Assembly: GCA_016841265.1 (NCBI GenBank)
Contig: JAENZL010000005.1
Location: forward strand, 51,829 to 115,828
DNA: 64,000 nt
DNA from: Methanobacteriota archaeon
GTDB taxonomy: Archaea > Halobacteriota > Methanosarcinia > Methanosarcinales > Methanosarcinaceae
Reading direction: 5' to 3'
Below, piece after piece: positions 17,641 through 26,361 of this stretch. The notes under the pieces were generated by a model. That model saw nothing but the letters and a program-made list of their open reading frames with translations, did no database searches and had not been told where the DNA came from. A program made the position numbers and the translations under genes. How positions within the stretch are numbered: position 1 is the first letter of the stretch; each line of letters starts with the position of its first letter.

Positions 17641-18228
17641 ATGGAAAAACCAATTCTTTATCTGGACAGCGTAGGGGAAACAAACACTGATGCCGTTGTA
17701 GGGGCTGCGGCAAAAAGAGCCTCAGAACTTGGGATCACACATATCGTGGTTGCAAGCACCAGCGGGAAGACCGCTCTCAAGATGGCAGAAGCCGTGAAAG
17801 ACAGCGGCGTCAAGGTCATAGGCATCAGTCACCAGTACGGACAAAAAGAAAAAGGCGAATGGGAAGTGGAAGAGGAATACAAACAGAAACTTGAGGAGCT
17901 TGGAGCCTTTATCACCACCCAGTCCCACATGTTTTCAGGGATCGAGCGCTCAATGACCAGGAAGTTCGGAGGCTATTCCCGGATAGAAGTAATTTCCGAC
18001 ACCCTGCGCGCCCTCTTCGGGAAAGGCTTCAAGGTGGCAGTCGAAGTCGCAATCATGGCGGCAGACTCAGGGCACATCCCGGTTTCTGATGATACTGAAA
18101 TCATTGCAATTGGCGGTACTCGCTGGGGTGCGGACGTAGCCCTTGTGCTCAGGCCTGCCCACAGCAATGAATTCTTCTCCATGCAAGTCCGGGAAATCAT
18201 TGCCATGCCTCGGGAAAAAGAAGATTAA
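17641..18228 (+). CDS. Pyruvate kinase alpha/beta (C-terminal) domain protein
   Basis: A 195-aa stand-alone version of the pyruvate kinase C-terminal domain (COG1751 type). Visible segments are VVGAAAKRASELGITHIVVAS then TSGKTALKMAEAV (about 20 to 53) and the end RPAHSNEFFSMQVREIIAMP. The catalytic TIM barrel of pyruvate kinase is absent, so it is not a kinase; a nucleotide- or ligand-sensing role is possible. AAAGGAG lies 8 nt before the ATG. The phased A-tract array and a very AT-rich promoter precede it, and the gene stands alone. Confidence 0.75.
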   Translation: MEKPILYLDSVGETNTDAVVGAAAKRASELGITHIVVASTSGKTALKMAEAVKDSGVKVIGISHQYGQKEKGEWEVEEEYKQKLEELGAFITTQSHMFSGIERSMTRKFGGYSRIEVISDTLRALFGKGFKVAVEVAIMAADSGHIPVSDDTEIIAIGGTRWGADVALVLRPAHSNEFFSMQVREIIAMPREKED

Positions 18229-18332
18229 GCGGCCCTTAAAAGTTCAAAAATGTTTAAAGAATATAAAAAATATGAAAAAAGTTAAAAAAGGTTGAAAGAT
18301 TTAAACAATGTAAATTGACAGGGCTGGAATAT

Positions 18333-18740
18333 TCAGGCCATCCCGAGCCTTTTGAGGATTTCCGCCCGGTCTTCTTCGGTAAAGGATTCACTCTGGAAGG
18401 TCTCAACCGCCTTTTTCAAAAGGGTTACTGAAAAGGACATCGAAGGCCCGCCGCCAAAGGCAACAGCAACCATGGAAGCCTGCATGATCTCCTCTTTTGT
18501 GGCCCCGGCATAAAGGGCATTAAAAGCATTGAGGGAGATGCAGTAAGGACAACGGTGATAGAGGGCAATCCCGATAGCTATAAGTTCCTTGGTCTTGAAG
18601 TCCAGGACCGAGTCTTCAAAACTTGCCCCGACCATGCCCATAAACGCTAGAGCCTGTTTTCCCTGAACTTCAGTTTCGGAAGCAAATTCTCCGAGGCCTT
18701 CTGTAAAGTCGAATAACAATTTTTTAGGATCTTCAGTCAT
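18333..18740 (-). CDS. Carboxymuconolactone decarboxylase / AhpD-like protein
   Basis: A 135-aa all-helical protein of the CMD/AhpD family. The redox motif HRCPYCISLNAFNALYAGAT (about 71 to 90) has the CxxC pair and a downstream His-less helix, and DFKTKELIAIGIALYHRCPY matches the family entry helix. Such proteins act as peroxidase-linked thiol reductases or gamma-carboxymuconolactone-like enzymes; a thiol redox role is more likely in a methanogen. Start 18740 was chosen because GGTGA precedes it. Convergent with the preceding gene. Confidence 0.78.
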   Translation of the reverse strand: MTEDPKKLLFDFTEGLGEFASETEVQGKQALAFMGMVGASFEDSVLDFKTKELIAIGIALYHRCPYCISLNAFNALYAGATKEEIMQASMVAVAFGGGPSMSFSVTLLKKAVETFQSESFTEEDRAEILKRLGMA

Positions 18741-19138
18741 ATTTTCACCCTTATCATTCTGATCTGTAAACTTCTGGTATGTCATTCCGATCTGCAGTTT
18801 ATTTATCTGTAACTTTTTATCGGTACAACCCTTAATTATCGAGATATATAACGGTTGTGGATAGATAACACAAAACTATACAAAAATGATAGAATGTCCC
18901 TTATCCCCGGAGGAGATCAGCCGATTCAAGTCGTTCGGGTAAAAGAAAAAGGCCTTGAAAGAAAGTACAAACACCCCTCCAAAAAAGCCCTTGGAAAAGT
19001 CGCAAAAGCCCTGCAAAAAAACCCTGCGACAGCTCCATAAAAAACCCTGCAGAAATTCCCGCCGACCTGCTCCATAAAGACATTCCTTTTTTCCGTCCCC
19101 AAAGTTAAATATAGCTGAGAGATATTTATTCCCCCGGC
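18741..19138. other. Intergenic region ahead of tgtA
   Basis: A TATA-like GAGATATATAACGG lies at 18841-18854 and a second, AAAGTTAAATATA, at 19101-19113, close before tgtA. A small open frame (18897-19040; basic, ending QKNPATAP) is present but has no supporting feature. CCCTGCAAAAAAACCCTGC at 19009-19027 resembles the curved array at 17.3 kb. Confidence 0.4.
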
Positions 19139-20611
19139 ATGTCAACGATATTTGAAATACTCGACAAGGACGCAGGCGGCAGGATAGGGAAACTCAAGAC
19201 CCCGCACGGGATAGTAGAGACACCCACCGTCATGCCTGTGATCAATCCGAACATCCAGCTTATCCCCTCGGAGGAGATGAGAAGCTTCGGGGCAGAGATC
19301 CTTATCACCAATTCCTATATTATCTACCGGAAAGAAGAACTGCGAAACATGGCCCTTGAAAAAGGGTTGCACGGGCTGCTGGGCTTTGACGGGCCCATCA
19401 TGACTGATTCAGGGTCATTCCAGCTTTCCATCTACGGCTCGGTGGAAGTCACTAACGAGGAGATCCTGGGATTCCAGCAGAAAATCGGAAGTGACATCAT
19501 CGTCCCTCTGGACATCCCGACTCCTCCCGACGTCCCCAGAAAACGAGCCGAAGAAGAACTTGCAATTACCGCCGAACGCCTGGAAGCCGCCCGGAAACTC
19601 ATACAGGGAGAACAGCTCCTGGCAGGCCCGGTCCAGGGTTCGACCTACCCTGACCTGAGGGAAAAAGCCGCTTCCCATCTGAAAGAACTCGATTTTGGAG
19701 TCTACCCCCTGGGAGCCGTGGTTCCCCTTATGGAAACCTACCGCTACTCAGAACTCGTGGACGTGATTGCAGCCTCGAAAAAGGGCCTTTCCCCGGTTGC
19801 CCCGGTCCACCTCTTCGGGGCAGGGCATCCCATGATGTTCGCTCTCGCCGTGGCTCTTGGCTGCGACCTCTTTGACTCGGCAGCCTACGCCCTCTACGCA
19901 AAGGACAACCGCTACATAACTGCAAACGGGACCTACCACCTGGACAAACTTAACTACCTGCCCTGCTCCTGCCCTATCTGCTCAAAATACACGGCAGAAG
20001 AGCTGAAAAAGGCAAAGAACAGCCAGGAACTCCTGGGAAGGCACAACCTCTACGCAACCTTCGAGGAAATCAGGCTTATCAAGCAGTCCATAAAAGAAGG
20101 AAAACTCCTGGAACTTGTAGAAAAGCGCTGCCGCGCCCATCCGAAACTGCTTGACGGGCTGAAAAAACTCTATACTCATTCCACCTGGCTCGAGAAGTTC
20201 GACCCTGCAAGCAAAGGAACCTTTTTCTACTGCGGACCCGAATCCGCATCCCGTCCGGAAGTCCTGCGTTTCGGAAAGAGGCTGGAACGCTTCAGCATCG
20301 AAGGTCCGGCGCTTATCCGCGCAAGGCCTGTGAGAGGCGAAAAGGAATACAGTCAGGTCCTTATTTTCAAACCCCCCTTCGGAGCATACCCCGTGGAAAT
20401 GGAAGAGGTATACCCCTTCAGCGCCGAGGTCCCGAAAATTCCGGATTACGAAGCCCTGACCACGGCCCTCTCAAATACCCTCAAACTAATAGACCTGAAC
20501 CCTGAGGCAGAATTTACCTTCATTTGCGAACCGGAGTTCGACCACCCACTTCTCGAAAAAATCAGGGAAAGGGCGGAACTTGTGTACAGGAACGAATGGA
20601 AAAAAGAATGA
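19139..20611 (+). CDS. tgtA: Archaeosine tRNA-guanine transglycosylase TgtA
   Basis: A 490-aa enzyme that swaps guanine-15 of tRNA for preQ0 on the way to archaeosine. Visible features are HGIVETPTVMPVINPNIQ, the general-acid Asp in MTDSGSFQLSIYG (about 94), the nucleophile region VPLDIPTPPDVP (about 121), GPVQGSTYPDLR, the VLFGAGHPMMFALAVALGCD-type loop, and the zinc site CSCPIC with a downstream His. It is shorter than the roughly 580-aa enzymes with a C-terminal PUA domain, and no PUA is obvious; in many Euryarchaeota that part is in a separate protein. A TATA-like element about 30 nt upstream suggests a very short leader. Confidence 0.9.
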   Translation: MSTIFEILDKDAGGRIGKLKTPHGIVETPTVMPVINPNIQLIPSEEMRSFGAEILITNSYIIYRKEELRNMALEKGLHGLLGFDGPIMTDSGSFQLSIYGSVEVTNEEILGFQQKIGSDIIVPLDIPTPPDVPRKRAEEELAITAERLEAARKLIQGEQLLAGPVQGSTYPDLREKAASHLKELDFGVYPLGAVVPLMETYRYSELVDVIAASKKGLSPVAPVHLFGAGHPMMFALAVALGCDLFDSAAYALYAKDNRYITANGTYHLDKLNYLPCSCPICSKYTAEELKKAKNSQELLGRHNLYATFEEIRLIKQSIKEGKLLELVEKRCRAHPKLLDGLKKLYTHSTWLEKFDPASKGTFFYCGPESASRPEVLRFGKRLERFSIEGPALIRARPVRGEKEYSQVLIFKPPFGAYPVEMEEVYPFSAEVPKIPDYEALTTALSNTLKLIDLNPEAEFTFICEPEFDHPLLEKIRERAELVYRNEWKKE

Positions 20612-20716
20612 AAAAGGAAACTTTTTTGACATGCACATGTTTATAGGATATCCTTAAACAACTCCCCTAAAAATAACAGTAAACCCCAATAAAACTACAA
20701 ACTACAGGTGAAAACA

Positions 20717-21658
20717 TTGTCCCTCACAGCAAGAATCGGAGAACTCAGCCCTTATCTCCAGCTGCTGAGACCCGAACTCTACTACATGGACCTGACCCTC
20801 CCTGCCTCAAGCGCCATCCTGGCTTCCTATCTGGCAAGTGGAGGGCTTCCGGAACTCAGTCCTTTCATTATTGCGGTTATCGGAGGCTTTGCAGCCATCA
20901 CCAGTTCATACGTTTTCAACGACTGCTGCGATGTTGACATCGATACCATTAACCTTCCAGACCGTCCCCTGCCCTCTTCGACAGTCTCGAAGAAAACGGC
21001 GCTTACGTACGCCATCTTTCTTTTAGTAATTGCGGGAGCTGCAGCCACATACCTGAACCCGGAATCCCTCCTGGTCCTCCTGATCGCAGCCGGCACAATC
21101 ACAGTCTATTCAATTTTCGCAAAACGGAGCACTTTCCTCAGCTTCGTACCTGTGGGCATCTCCTACGGGCTCGTGCCTGTGGGTGTCTGGCTGGCTTTTG
21201 ACCCTGCAGGAATCCTGAAAGGCAGTGACGGGACGATCCTGCCCCTTGCCGGGATCTGCTTCGGGTTAATGATGTGTGTTACCGACTGGGCCTTTACCCT
21301 TGGCGGAGTTGCCCGGGACGTGGAAGGCGACAGGCTCAAAGGCGCTCCCACCATGCCCGTGACTTACGGCATCCCCTTTACCGCGAAATTCGTTACCTTC
21401 TGGTGGATCGTGGGAGTCATCGCGTCAGTAATCATTGGCTGGTCTGCCGGACTCGGCCCCGTGTACTTTGCAGGCGCCCTGGCCTCAGGGCTCTGGATGC
21501 TTTCCCAGTGCTTTGACTTTATTAGACACCCGACCCCCGAGAGGGGCGGCAGCCTTTTCCTGAACGGATCGAACTACCGCGCCGTCATGTTCGGGTCAAT
21601 GATCCTGGACGTGGTGCTTTGCATCTACCTTGAAGCTTACACATCTATTCTCTGGTAA
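20717..21658 (+). CDS. UbiA-family prenyltransferase
   Basis: A membrane enzyme of about 313 aa with eight to nine predicted helices and both Asp motifs of the family: NDCCDVDIDTINLPDRPLP (about 76 to 94) and GVARDVEGDRLKGAPTMP (about 200 to 217). It attaches a prenyl chain to an acceptor in the membrane. The acceptor could be geranylgeranylglyceryl phosphate (archaeal lipid synthesis) or an aromatic such as the phenazine of methanophenazine. The start is uncertain: TTG 20717 has AGGTG five nt upstream, while GTG 20708 overlaps that site. A reductase-like and a radical-SAM gene follow on the same strand. Confidence 0.8.
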   Translation: MSLTARIGELSPYLQLLRPELYYMDLTLPASSAILASYLASGGLPELSPFIIAVIGGFAAITSSYVFNDCCDVDIDTINLPDRPLPSSTVSKKTALTYAIFLLVIAGAAATYLNPESLLVLLIAAGTITVYSIFAKRSTFLSFVPVGISYGLVPVGVWLAFDPAGILKGSDGTILPLAGICFGLMMCVTDWAFTLGGVARDVEGDRLKGAPTMPVTYGIPFTAKFVTFWWIVGVIASVIIGWSAGLGPVYFAGALASGLWMLSQCFDFIRHPTPERGGSLFLNGSNYRAVMFGSMILDVVLCIYLEAYTSILW

Positions 21659-21663
21659 GAAGG

Positions 21664-21806
21664 CAGAGCAGGAAAGACAAATAGGTAACGTAGAGCAGGA
21701 AAAGAAAAAAACAAAGTAGAGCAGGAAAGGCAAATAGGCGAAGTAGAGAAGGAAAAGAAAAAAGTAGGCAGGGAAAGGTAAATAGGCAAAAATAGAGGAG
21801 AAGAGA
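21664..21806. repeat. Purine-rich imperfect tandem repeats
   Basis: Repeats of AGAGCAGGAAAGGCAAATAGG alternating with AGAGCAGGAAAAGAAAAAA fill the gap between the UbiA gene and the reductase gene. The strand is almost pure purine. Confidence 0.75.
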
Positions 21807-21816
21807 GGATAAAAAA

Positions 21817-22974
21817 ATGGACGCTGATATTATCGTAATCGGGGCATCCCCTGCAGGGCTGATGGCTGCCCGAAACGCCTGCGAGAAAGGCGCAGATGTC
21901 CTTTTGCTGGAAAAAAAGGAAGATATCGGACATCCCCCTCATCCTGCAAACTCTTTTTTCAAGGGGATGTTGGACAGGTGCGGTGAGAAGGTGGACCCGT
22001 CCTACGTGGACCATTACCTGAAAGGCATGCAAATCATTGCCCCCTCGGGACGCAGGGTGCTTGTTGAAACCCCCGGATATGCCATTGACAAGACGAAATT
22101 CGACCGTTTTTACGCAAAGAAGGTTACGAGTACCGGGGTAGACCTGCGTACAGGTGTCGAAGCCTACAATATCCTTAAAGACAGTGAAGAATTTACAATA
22201 AGTACCTCAGAGGGTGTCTTCAGGTCAAAGCTTGTGATCATCTCCGACGGGATCAACTCGAAAATGGCTTCCCTCCTCGGCCTGAAAACCATGAAACACC
22301 CCGAAGACATCGCCTGGGGCATTGAACTGGACGTACGGGCTCCAGGCCTGGGAAAACCTGAAATGTTCGAGTACTACGTGGGAAACCACGCTCCCGGCTG
22401 GAAGACCACGTACTCTCCCCGCGGGGGAGACAATGCCGCAATCGGAGCCTATGTACGCAGGTGCGGGAAAGACGCCACCCCCTACCTGAACGCCTGGGTA
22501 GAGCGCTTCAAAAAGCTCAAAGGCATCGAGGAGCTTGAAGTCGTGAGAAAACTCTCCGGCGGAGACCCTATCGTAACCATCCCGAACGAGTATATCACGG
22601 ACGGAGTCATGGTCGTTGGCGGGGCAGCCGGGCAATCAGGGATAGGCTATGCCATGCGTTCAGGGCAGATCTGCGGAGACGTGGCGGCAGATGCCGTTAA
22701 AAAAGGAGACGTTTCGAAAAACGTCCTCTCGGAATACCGGAAGGCCTGGGAAAAAGAGTACAGGACCGAACACTACCTGGGCAGGATTGCCCTTGAGACC
22801 CTGCGAAAGATGACGGATAGGGAAATTGACGAGATGGTCAAAGTCTTTGAAAAGGAAGACCTCTCCTTCATCCACGGAAGCGCCCTTGAGCAGGCAATGC
22901 AGGTCTTCATGTTCATGCTTAAAAAGAACCCCACGGCAATGTTCAAGTACAGGGCTTTTCTCAGGAACAAATAA
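21817..22974 (+). CDS. FAD-dependent oxidoreductase, geranylgeranyl reductase family
   Basis: A 385-aa flavoprotein. The Rossmann fold begins DIIVIGASPAGLMAARNACE with an acidic end VLLLEKKEDIG (residues 3 to 36), the second conserved block is SKLVIISDGINSKMASLLGL (about 138) and the third is GVMVVGGAAGQSGIGYAMRSGQICGD (about 264), as in geranylgeranyl reductases that saturate archaeal prenyl chains. GXGXXG is here GASPAG. It lies between a UbiA prenyltransferase and a radical-SAM gene, so its likely substrate is the prenylated product of the cluster. The last 70 residues are helical. The start has GGAGAAGAGAGG upstream. Confidence 0.82.
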   Translation: MDADIIVIGASPAGLMAARNACEKGADVLLLEKKEDIGHPPHPANSFFKGMLDRCGEKVDPSYVDHYLKGMQIIAPSGRRVLVETPGYAIDKTKFDRFYAKKVTSTGVDLRTGVEAYNILKDSEEFTISTSEGVFRSKLVIISDGINSKMASLLGLKTMKHPEDIAWGIELDVRAPGLGKPEMFEYYVGNHAPGWKTTYSPRGGDNAAIGAYVRRCGKDATPYLNAWVERFKKLKGIEELEVVRKLSGGDPIVTIPNEYITDGVMVVGGAAGQSGIGYAMRSGQICGDVAADAVKKGDVSKNVLSEYRKAWEKEYRTEHYLGRIALETLRKMTDREIDEMVKVFEKEDLSFIHGSALEQAMQVFMFMLKKNPTAMFKYRAFLRNK

Positions 22975-23003
22975 ATTTACGAAGAATTTACGAAGAATTT
23001 ACG
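22974..23003. repeat. 11-bp triplicate (AATTTACGAAG)
   Basis: Three copies of AATTTACGAAG with an exact 11-bp step, starting within the last codon of the reductase gene and lying before the radical-SAM gene. Confidence 0.8.
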
Positions 23004-23029
23004 GGCTTAAAATAAGGGATCGAAAAAAC

Positions 23030-24169
23030 ATGCAGTATGATTTTTACAAAAACCCCCTTTTCAGGGTCTACGCCGAAGTCGAGCACGGCAGGGTCCGGAT
23101 GAAAACCAGCGGAGTCGCCTCCCCGATTATGAAAAGAGTAATGGCAGGAAACTTCGCCATCTTTGACGGGGAAAAGCCCGCAACAGTCGAGGAAAAGCAG
23201 CTGATCTATTCCACCTGGATGCCTCCGATCCCGGGCCCCGGTTTTGACAGGCTGGTAAAAAGCCAGCTCTCCGCAATGCTGGGGAAGATGGTTCCGGACC
23301 AGGTCACGATCTCCATTACCGAGGAATGCCCCAACAACTGCATTCACTGTGCCCTCCCGGATACGAAAAACCGGGCAAAACTTTCTCCCGAAACCGTGAA
23401 GGATGTCATCGACCAGATGCTTGAGATGGGCAGCACCTTCATAATCTTCGACGGGGGAGAACCCCTGACCTACCAGGGCCTTGAAGACCTGATCCGCTAC
23501 GTGGACCCGGAAAAAGCCATCACGGGCATGTTCACTTCCGGAGTCGGGATGACCCCGGAAAAAGCGAGGAACCTGAAAGAAGCCGGGCTTTATTCCCTGA
23601 CAGTCAGCTTTGACAGCCCCTTCGAAGAAAAACACGATTACATAAGGGGCAGGAAAGGAATCTTTAAAAGTGCCGTCGACGCAGTCAAAAACGGGCTTGA
23701 TGCCGGGCTGCTGGTCAACATCTACCTGGTCCTTTCCAGGGAAAACGTGGACGAACTTGACGAACTCTACGCCCTTGCCGCAGAACTCGGCGCCCATGAG
23801 CTCTCTTTTTACGAAATTGTTCCCACAGGCCGCTGGATGGAACACGAATCCGAAATCCTGACCCCGGCAGACCTTGAAAAATTTGACGCTTTCGTGGCCA
23901 GGGCAAAGGAAAAGGAAGGCCCCAGAGTTTTCCCCATACCCCAGGTAATGCGGACCACAGGCTGTATGGCCGGCCGGAAATGGCTCCACATCACCCCCGA
24001 AGGAAACATCCTGCCCTGCGCCTGCATCCCGGTTCCTTACGGAAACGTCCATACCGATAAAATAAAAGACGTCTGGAAAAAGATCCGGGAAGACCCGGTT
24101 TACAACGCAGATTCCTGCCTTATGAGGAACCCGGAATTCAGGGAGAAGTACCTGAAAATATCGGAATGA
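23030..24169 (+). CDS. Radical-SAM protein with SPASM/twitch-like C-terminus
   Basis: A 379-aa protein. The cluster motif is CPNNCIHC (CX3CX2C, about residue 104), followed by FDGGEPLTY (GGEP motif) and an SFDSP region. C-terminal Cys residues in TTGCMAGRKWLHITPEGN, LPCACIP and SCLMRNPEF suggest an auxiliary Fe-S cluster. An N-terminal region of about 95 residues (YKNPLFRVYAEVEHGRV) precedes the barrel. Substrates of such enzymes range from peptides to haem and other cofactors and cannot be read from sequence. Its place after UbiA and a prenyl-reductase-like gene suggests maturation of a prenylated small molecule. Start chosen at MQYDF with AAGGGA upstream. Confidence 0.8.
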   Translation: MQYDFYKNPLFRVYAEVEHGRVRMKTSGVASPIMKRVMAGNFAIFDGEKPATVEEKQLIYSTWMPPIPGPGFDRLVKSQLSAMLGKMVPDQVTISITEECPNNCIHCALPDTKNRAKLSPETVKDVIDQMLEMGSTFIIFDGGEPLTYQGLEDLIRYVDPEKAITGMFTSGVGMTPEKARNLKEAGLYSLTVSFDSPFEEKHDYIRGRKGIFKSAVDAVKNGLDAGLLVNIYLVLSRENVDELDELYALAAELGAHELSFYEIVPTGRWMEHESEILTPADLEKFDAFVARAKEKEGPRVFPIPQVMRTTGCMAGRKWLHITPEGNILPCACIPVPYGNVHTDKIKDVWKKIREDPVYNADSCLMRNPEFREKYLKISE

Positions 24170-24200
24170 GAAGGCTGGTGCAGAAAAGAAAGTGGGCAAA

Positions 24201-24231
24201 AAACCGGCCAGAATGAAACCCTGACCGGTTT
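24201..24231. terminator. Bidirectional hairpin between convergent genes
   Basis: AAACCGGCCAG (24201-24211) and CTGACCGGTTT (24221-24231) form an 11-bp stem (one mismatch) with a 9-nt loop between the radical-SAM gene and the DUF2149 gene. Confidence 0.6.
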
Positions 24232-24267
24232 AGCAAGAAGGGTTGTCATAAAATTGTCATAAAATTG

Positions 24268-24642
24268 TCACCCGGGAGTTTCATTCCCCTCTTCTTCGCT
24301 TTCCGGGACATAAATCACCCTGCCATCGGCCAGCCTGTAGGCTGTCCCCAGGGCTTCTCCGGTACCCCCGCCTATATTGTCGGTCATGTTCAGGACTTCA
24401 ATCGGCTGCCCATTCTCCTTGATAATGATTTTCATGTCCTGGGCTCCCGGGTTTTTTACGAGTGTGATATCCTCTTCGGGATTCAAGAGTTCGGGCAACT
24501 GGTAAGACATTACCAGGGCAACGAGCAGCGCGACTGAAAAAACCATCGCCACATCGAAGAGGTTAGCAACTCCCGTCAACGGGTTCTGGTCTTCCGGGTC
24601 CTGCAGGAGCCCGGTTCGCCGATAACGTCTGCTTTTTCTCAT
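24268..24642 (-). CDS. DUF2149 membrane protein (ExbD-like position)
   Basis: A 124-aa protein with one predicted transmembrane helix (VANLFDVAMVFSVALLVALVMS, about 25 to 46) and a following extracytoplasmic domain with the DUF2149 pattern NPEEDITLVKNPGAQDMKII and GEALGTAYRLADGRVIYVP. The topology (short N-terminus, one helix, outer domain) and the place after an ExbB-like gene recall ExbD/TolR. GGAGGAAG precedes the ATG, and its 5' end lies 80 nt inside the ExbB-like gene in another frame. Confidence 0.78.
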   Translation of the reverse strand: MRKSRRYRRTGLLQDPEDQNPLTGVANLFDVAMVFSVALLVALVMSYQLPELLNPEEDITLVKNPGAQDMKIIIKENGQPIEVLNMTDNIGGGTGEALGTAYRLADGRVIYVPESEEEGNETPG

Positions 24643-25339
24643 GTATTTCTTCCTCCGCAGCCATAGATGGGGTTAGCCCGTCTTGCACGATTCTTTTTCC
24701 ATCCTCTGAGGGTTCCTTGAAGCTCTCTTCCAGGGCATCCAGGATGTAATCAATGTCTGACATATCCTCCCAGTACCAGCGCCTCCTTACCTGGGTCAGG
24801 ACATACCCGATGCTCCCGGCAAACAGCCCGACAACGGTAGTTGCAAAGGCAATCATCAGGTTGTTTGCAAGGGTGGCAATGTCTCCCTGTGAGAGGCCGA
24901 TAAGGGCAGGGCCGAGAGGGATCAGGGTACCCATTAGCCCCAGCATGGGAGAAATGGTAGCCAGGATTTTTGTCTTTTCGAGCTGTCCGGACATCCGGAT
25001 CTCATATTCGGCTGCAAGCTTTTCGATTGCAGAAAACCTTTTTTGCTCAAGATAGGGTGCAGCATCCCTGGAAAAGGAAGCAACCAGCCGGTTCTGCCTG
25101 CTTTCCCGCAGGACATTTGAGGCATCCCGGAGCCCGGAATTATTCACCGTGCTTCGGAGCTGCATGCAGTCTTCTTCAAGTTTCCCGGCATCCCTGTGCC
25201 TTTTTGAATACTCGGACAAAAATTCCCCTATCAGGCCCAGAGAAGAAAGGACCAGCAGGAGCAGGACTATTATCACCGGATAGAGCAAAGCTGACGAAAA
25301 AGTATACATTATGCTGAAAAGGGGACCTGCTATACTCAT
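24563..25339 (-). CDS. MotA/TolQ/ExbB-family proton channel protein
   Basis: A 258-aa protein with three predicted helices: near the N-terminus (LLYPVIIVLLLLVLSSLGLI), and two in the conserved block KTKILATISPMLGLMGTLIP to NNLMIAFATTVVGLFAGSIGYVL (about 122 to 185), which is the ExbB/TolQ signature. The long cytoplasmic loop between helix one and two is charged. The C-terminal tail (about 60 residues) is acidic and overlaps the next gene. Such proteins form stator channels that use ion gradients to do work on a partner. It starts with ATGA shared with the DUF2162 gene, so three genes are tightly coupled. Confidence 0.82.
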   Translation of the reverse strand: MSIAGPLFSIMYTFSSALLYPVIIVLLLLVLSSLGLIGEFLSEYSKRHRDAGKLEEDCMQLRSTVNNSGLRDASNVLRESRQNRLVASFSRDAAPYLEQKRFSAIEKLAAEYEIRMSGQLEKTKILATISPMLGLMGTLIPLGPALIGLSQGDIATLANNLMIAFATTVVGLFAGSIGYVLTQVRRRWYWEDMSDIDYILDALEESFKEPSEDGKRIVQDGLTPSMAAEEEIHEKKQTLSANRAPAGPGRPEPVDGSC

Positions 25340-26013
25340 TGATTAGACCTCACATGTCCCAGCAAGAACCCGCTCAGGATCACCAATGCGGAAAGGGAAA
25401 GGGGAACTACCCCCGCCCCATCTCCCGAGAGGGCCACCAGGTTTAGCTGTTTTGTTTTCATATAAGAGGGAATGATCATGGCTCCGAGCAGATAGTAAAT
25501 GCCAAGGAGCAGCATTACGCTTCCCAGGCTCTCGGGAGTTTTTCCGAGCCTCTTGAGCTCGAAAGAAGAAACCAGGACCGAGATGCAAAAGACAGTCCCT
25601 ACGAGTAGCCCGATTTTCAGCCCGCTGAGCTCAAAGCTGGATGCAAGGAGCATACAACAAAAAGTCAGGGCCGCAAGGCAGACCGGGCAAGGCATGGAAA
25701 GGATAAGGAAAGTGTGCCCTGAAACATCCCTCCCGGCGTTCCACTTCTTCTGGGTATATACCCCGGCTCCGATAAGGAGCAGGGAAAGCAGTACATGAAC
25801 CCCAAGCCCGAGACCAAAAATATTCTCTAAATGTTCCATGCTGAAATTTCCCACAATGCTTCCCACCAGCACAGAGAGCAAGAAATAACTGCCTGCAACC
25901 GCAATTATTTTTCGAGATCCTGCATTTGAAAAGCCGCATCCAAGGCCGGTTTTAATCCCAAAGATAAAAATCGCAATTAAGATGCCAATAACAGTTAACG
26001 ACGTTGAATTCAT
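25336..26013 (-). CDS. DUF2162 integral membrane protein
   Basis: A 225-aa protein with about six transmembrane helices. A Cys-rich segment, SMPCPVCLAALTFCCMLLAS (about 106 to 125), places a CPxC motif and a CC pair inside or near the membrane, and GLGCGFSNAG near the N-terminus adds another Cys. The fold is reminiscent of DsbD/rhomboid-like small transporters, and annotation in methanogens is 'putative transporter'. It is first of three genes with ExbB-like and DUF2149 proteins. Start ATG 26013 was preferred to TTG 26019. A dyad AGTATAAGTAATACT lies just upstream (26023-26037) and could be an operator. Confidence 0.75.
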   Translation of the reverse strand: MNSTSLTVIGILIAIFIFGIKTGLGCGFSNAGSRKIIAVAGSYFLLSVLVGSIVGNFSMEHLENIFGLGLGVHVLLSLLLIGAGVYTQKKWNAGRDVSGHTFLILSMPCPVCLAALTFCCMLLASSFELSGLKIGLLVGTVFCISVLVSSFELKRLGKTPESLGSVMLLLGIYYLLGAMIIPSYMKTKQLNLVALSGDGAGVVPLSLSALVILSGFLLGHVRSNQ

Positions 26014-26361
26014 AATCAATCAAGTATAAGTAATACTAATTAAGATATTTATAGGTGATTAGTACAATAAATTATAAATTTAGATCATATAGTAAGTAGA
26101 AATATCAATGATATTGAGAATATTCATAATAAAAAAGTAATAAAGTCTAAGAAGATAACGAGACAGGACAGAAAAAACGCGGAGGGGAGAAAGAGAAAGA
26201 ATAAGGAAAAACGCGGAGAGGGAAAAACAAAACCAGGAAAAAAACCAAAAGCTGAATCCTGCGAACGCAACAAAAAAAAGGAAGGGCAGGTTAAAAGAAT
26301 AACCTGCATACAAAGGGAATTAAAGATCTTTAGGCAATGTGAATTTTTCTGTAATCTGGAA
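26014..26361. other. AT-rich intergenic region
   Basis: Contains the promoter of the DUF2162 operon and the 3' flank of the coiled-coil gene. A-rich purine tracts at 26140-26290 give an apparent open frame on the minus strand but no domain. Confidence 0.4.

Noticed and set aside
18855..19040. A 61-codon frame before tgtA encoding a basic peptide
   Set aside because: No ribosome-binding site at the first start, no recognisable domain, and it ends in a low-complexity repeat.
22988..24199. A 403-codon frame antisense to the radical-SAM gene
   Set aside because: Shadow of a strongly supported gene; its length comes from codon bias on the other strand.
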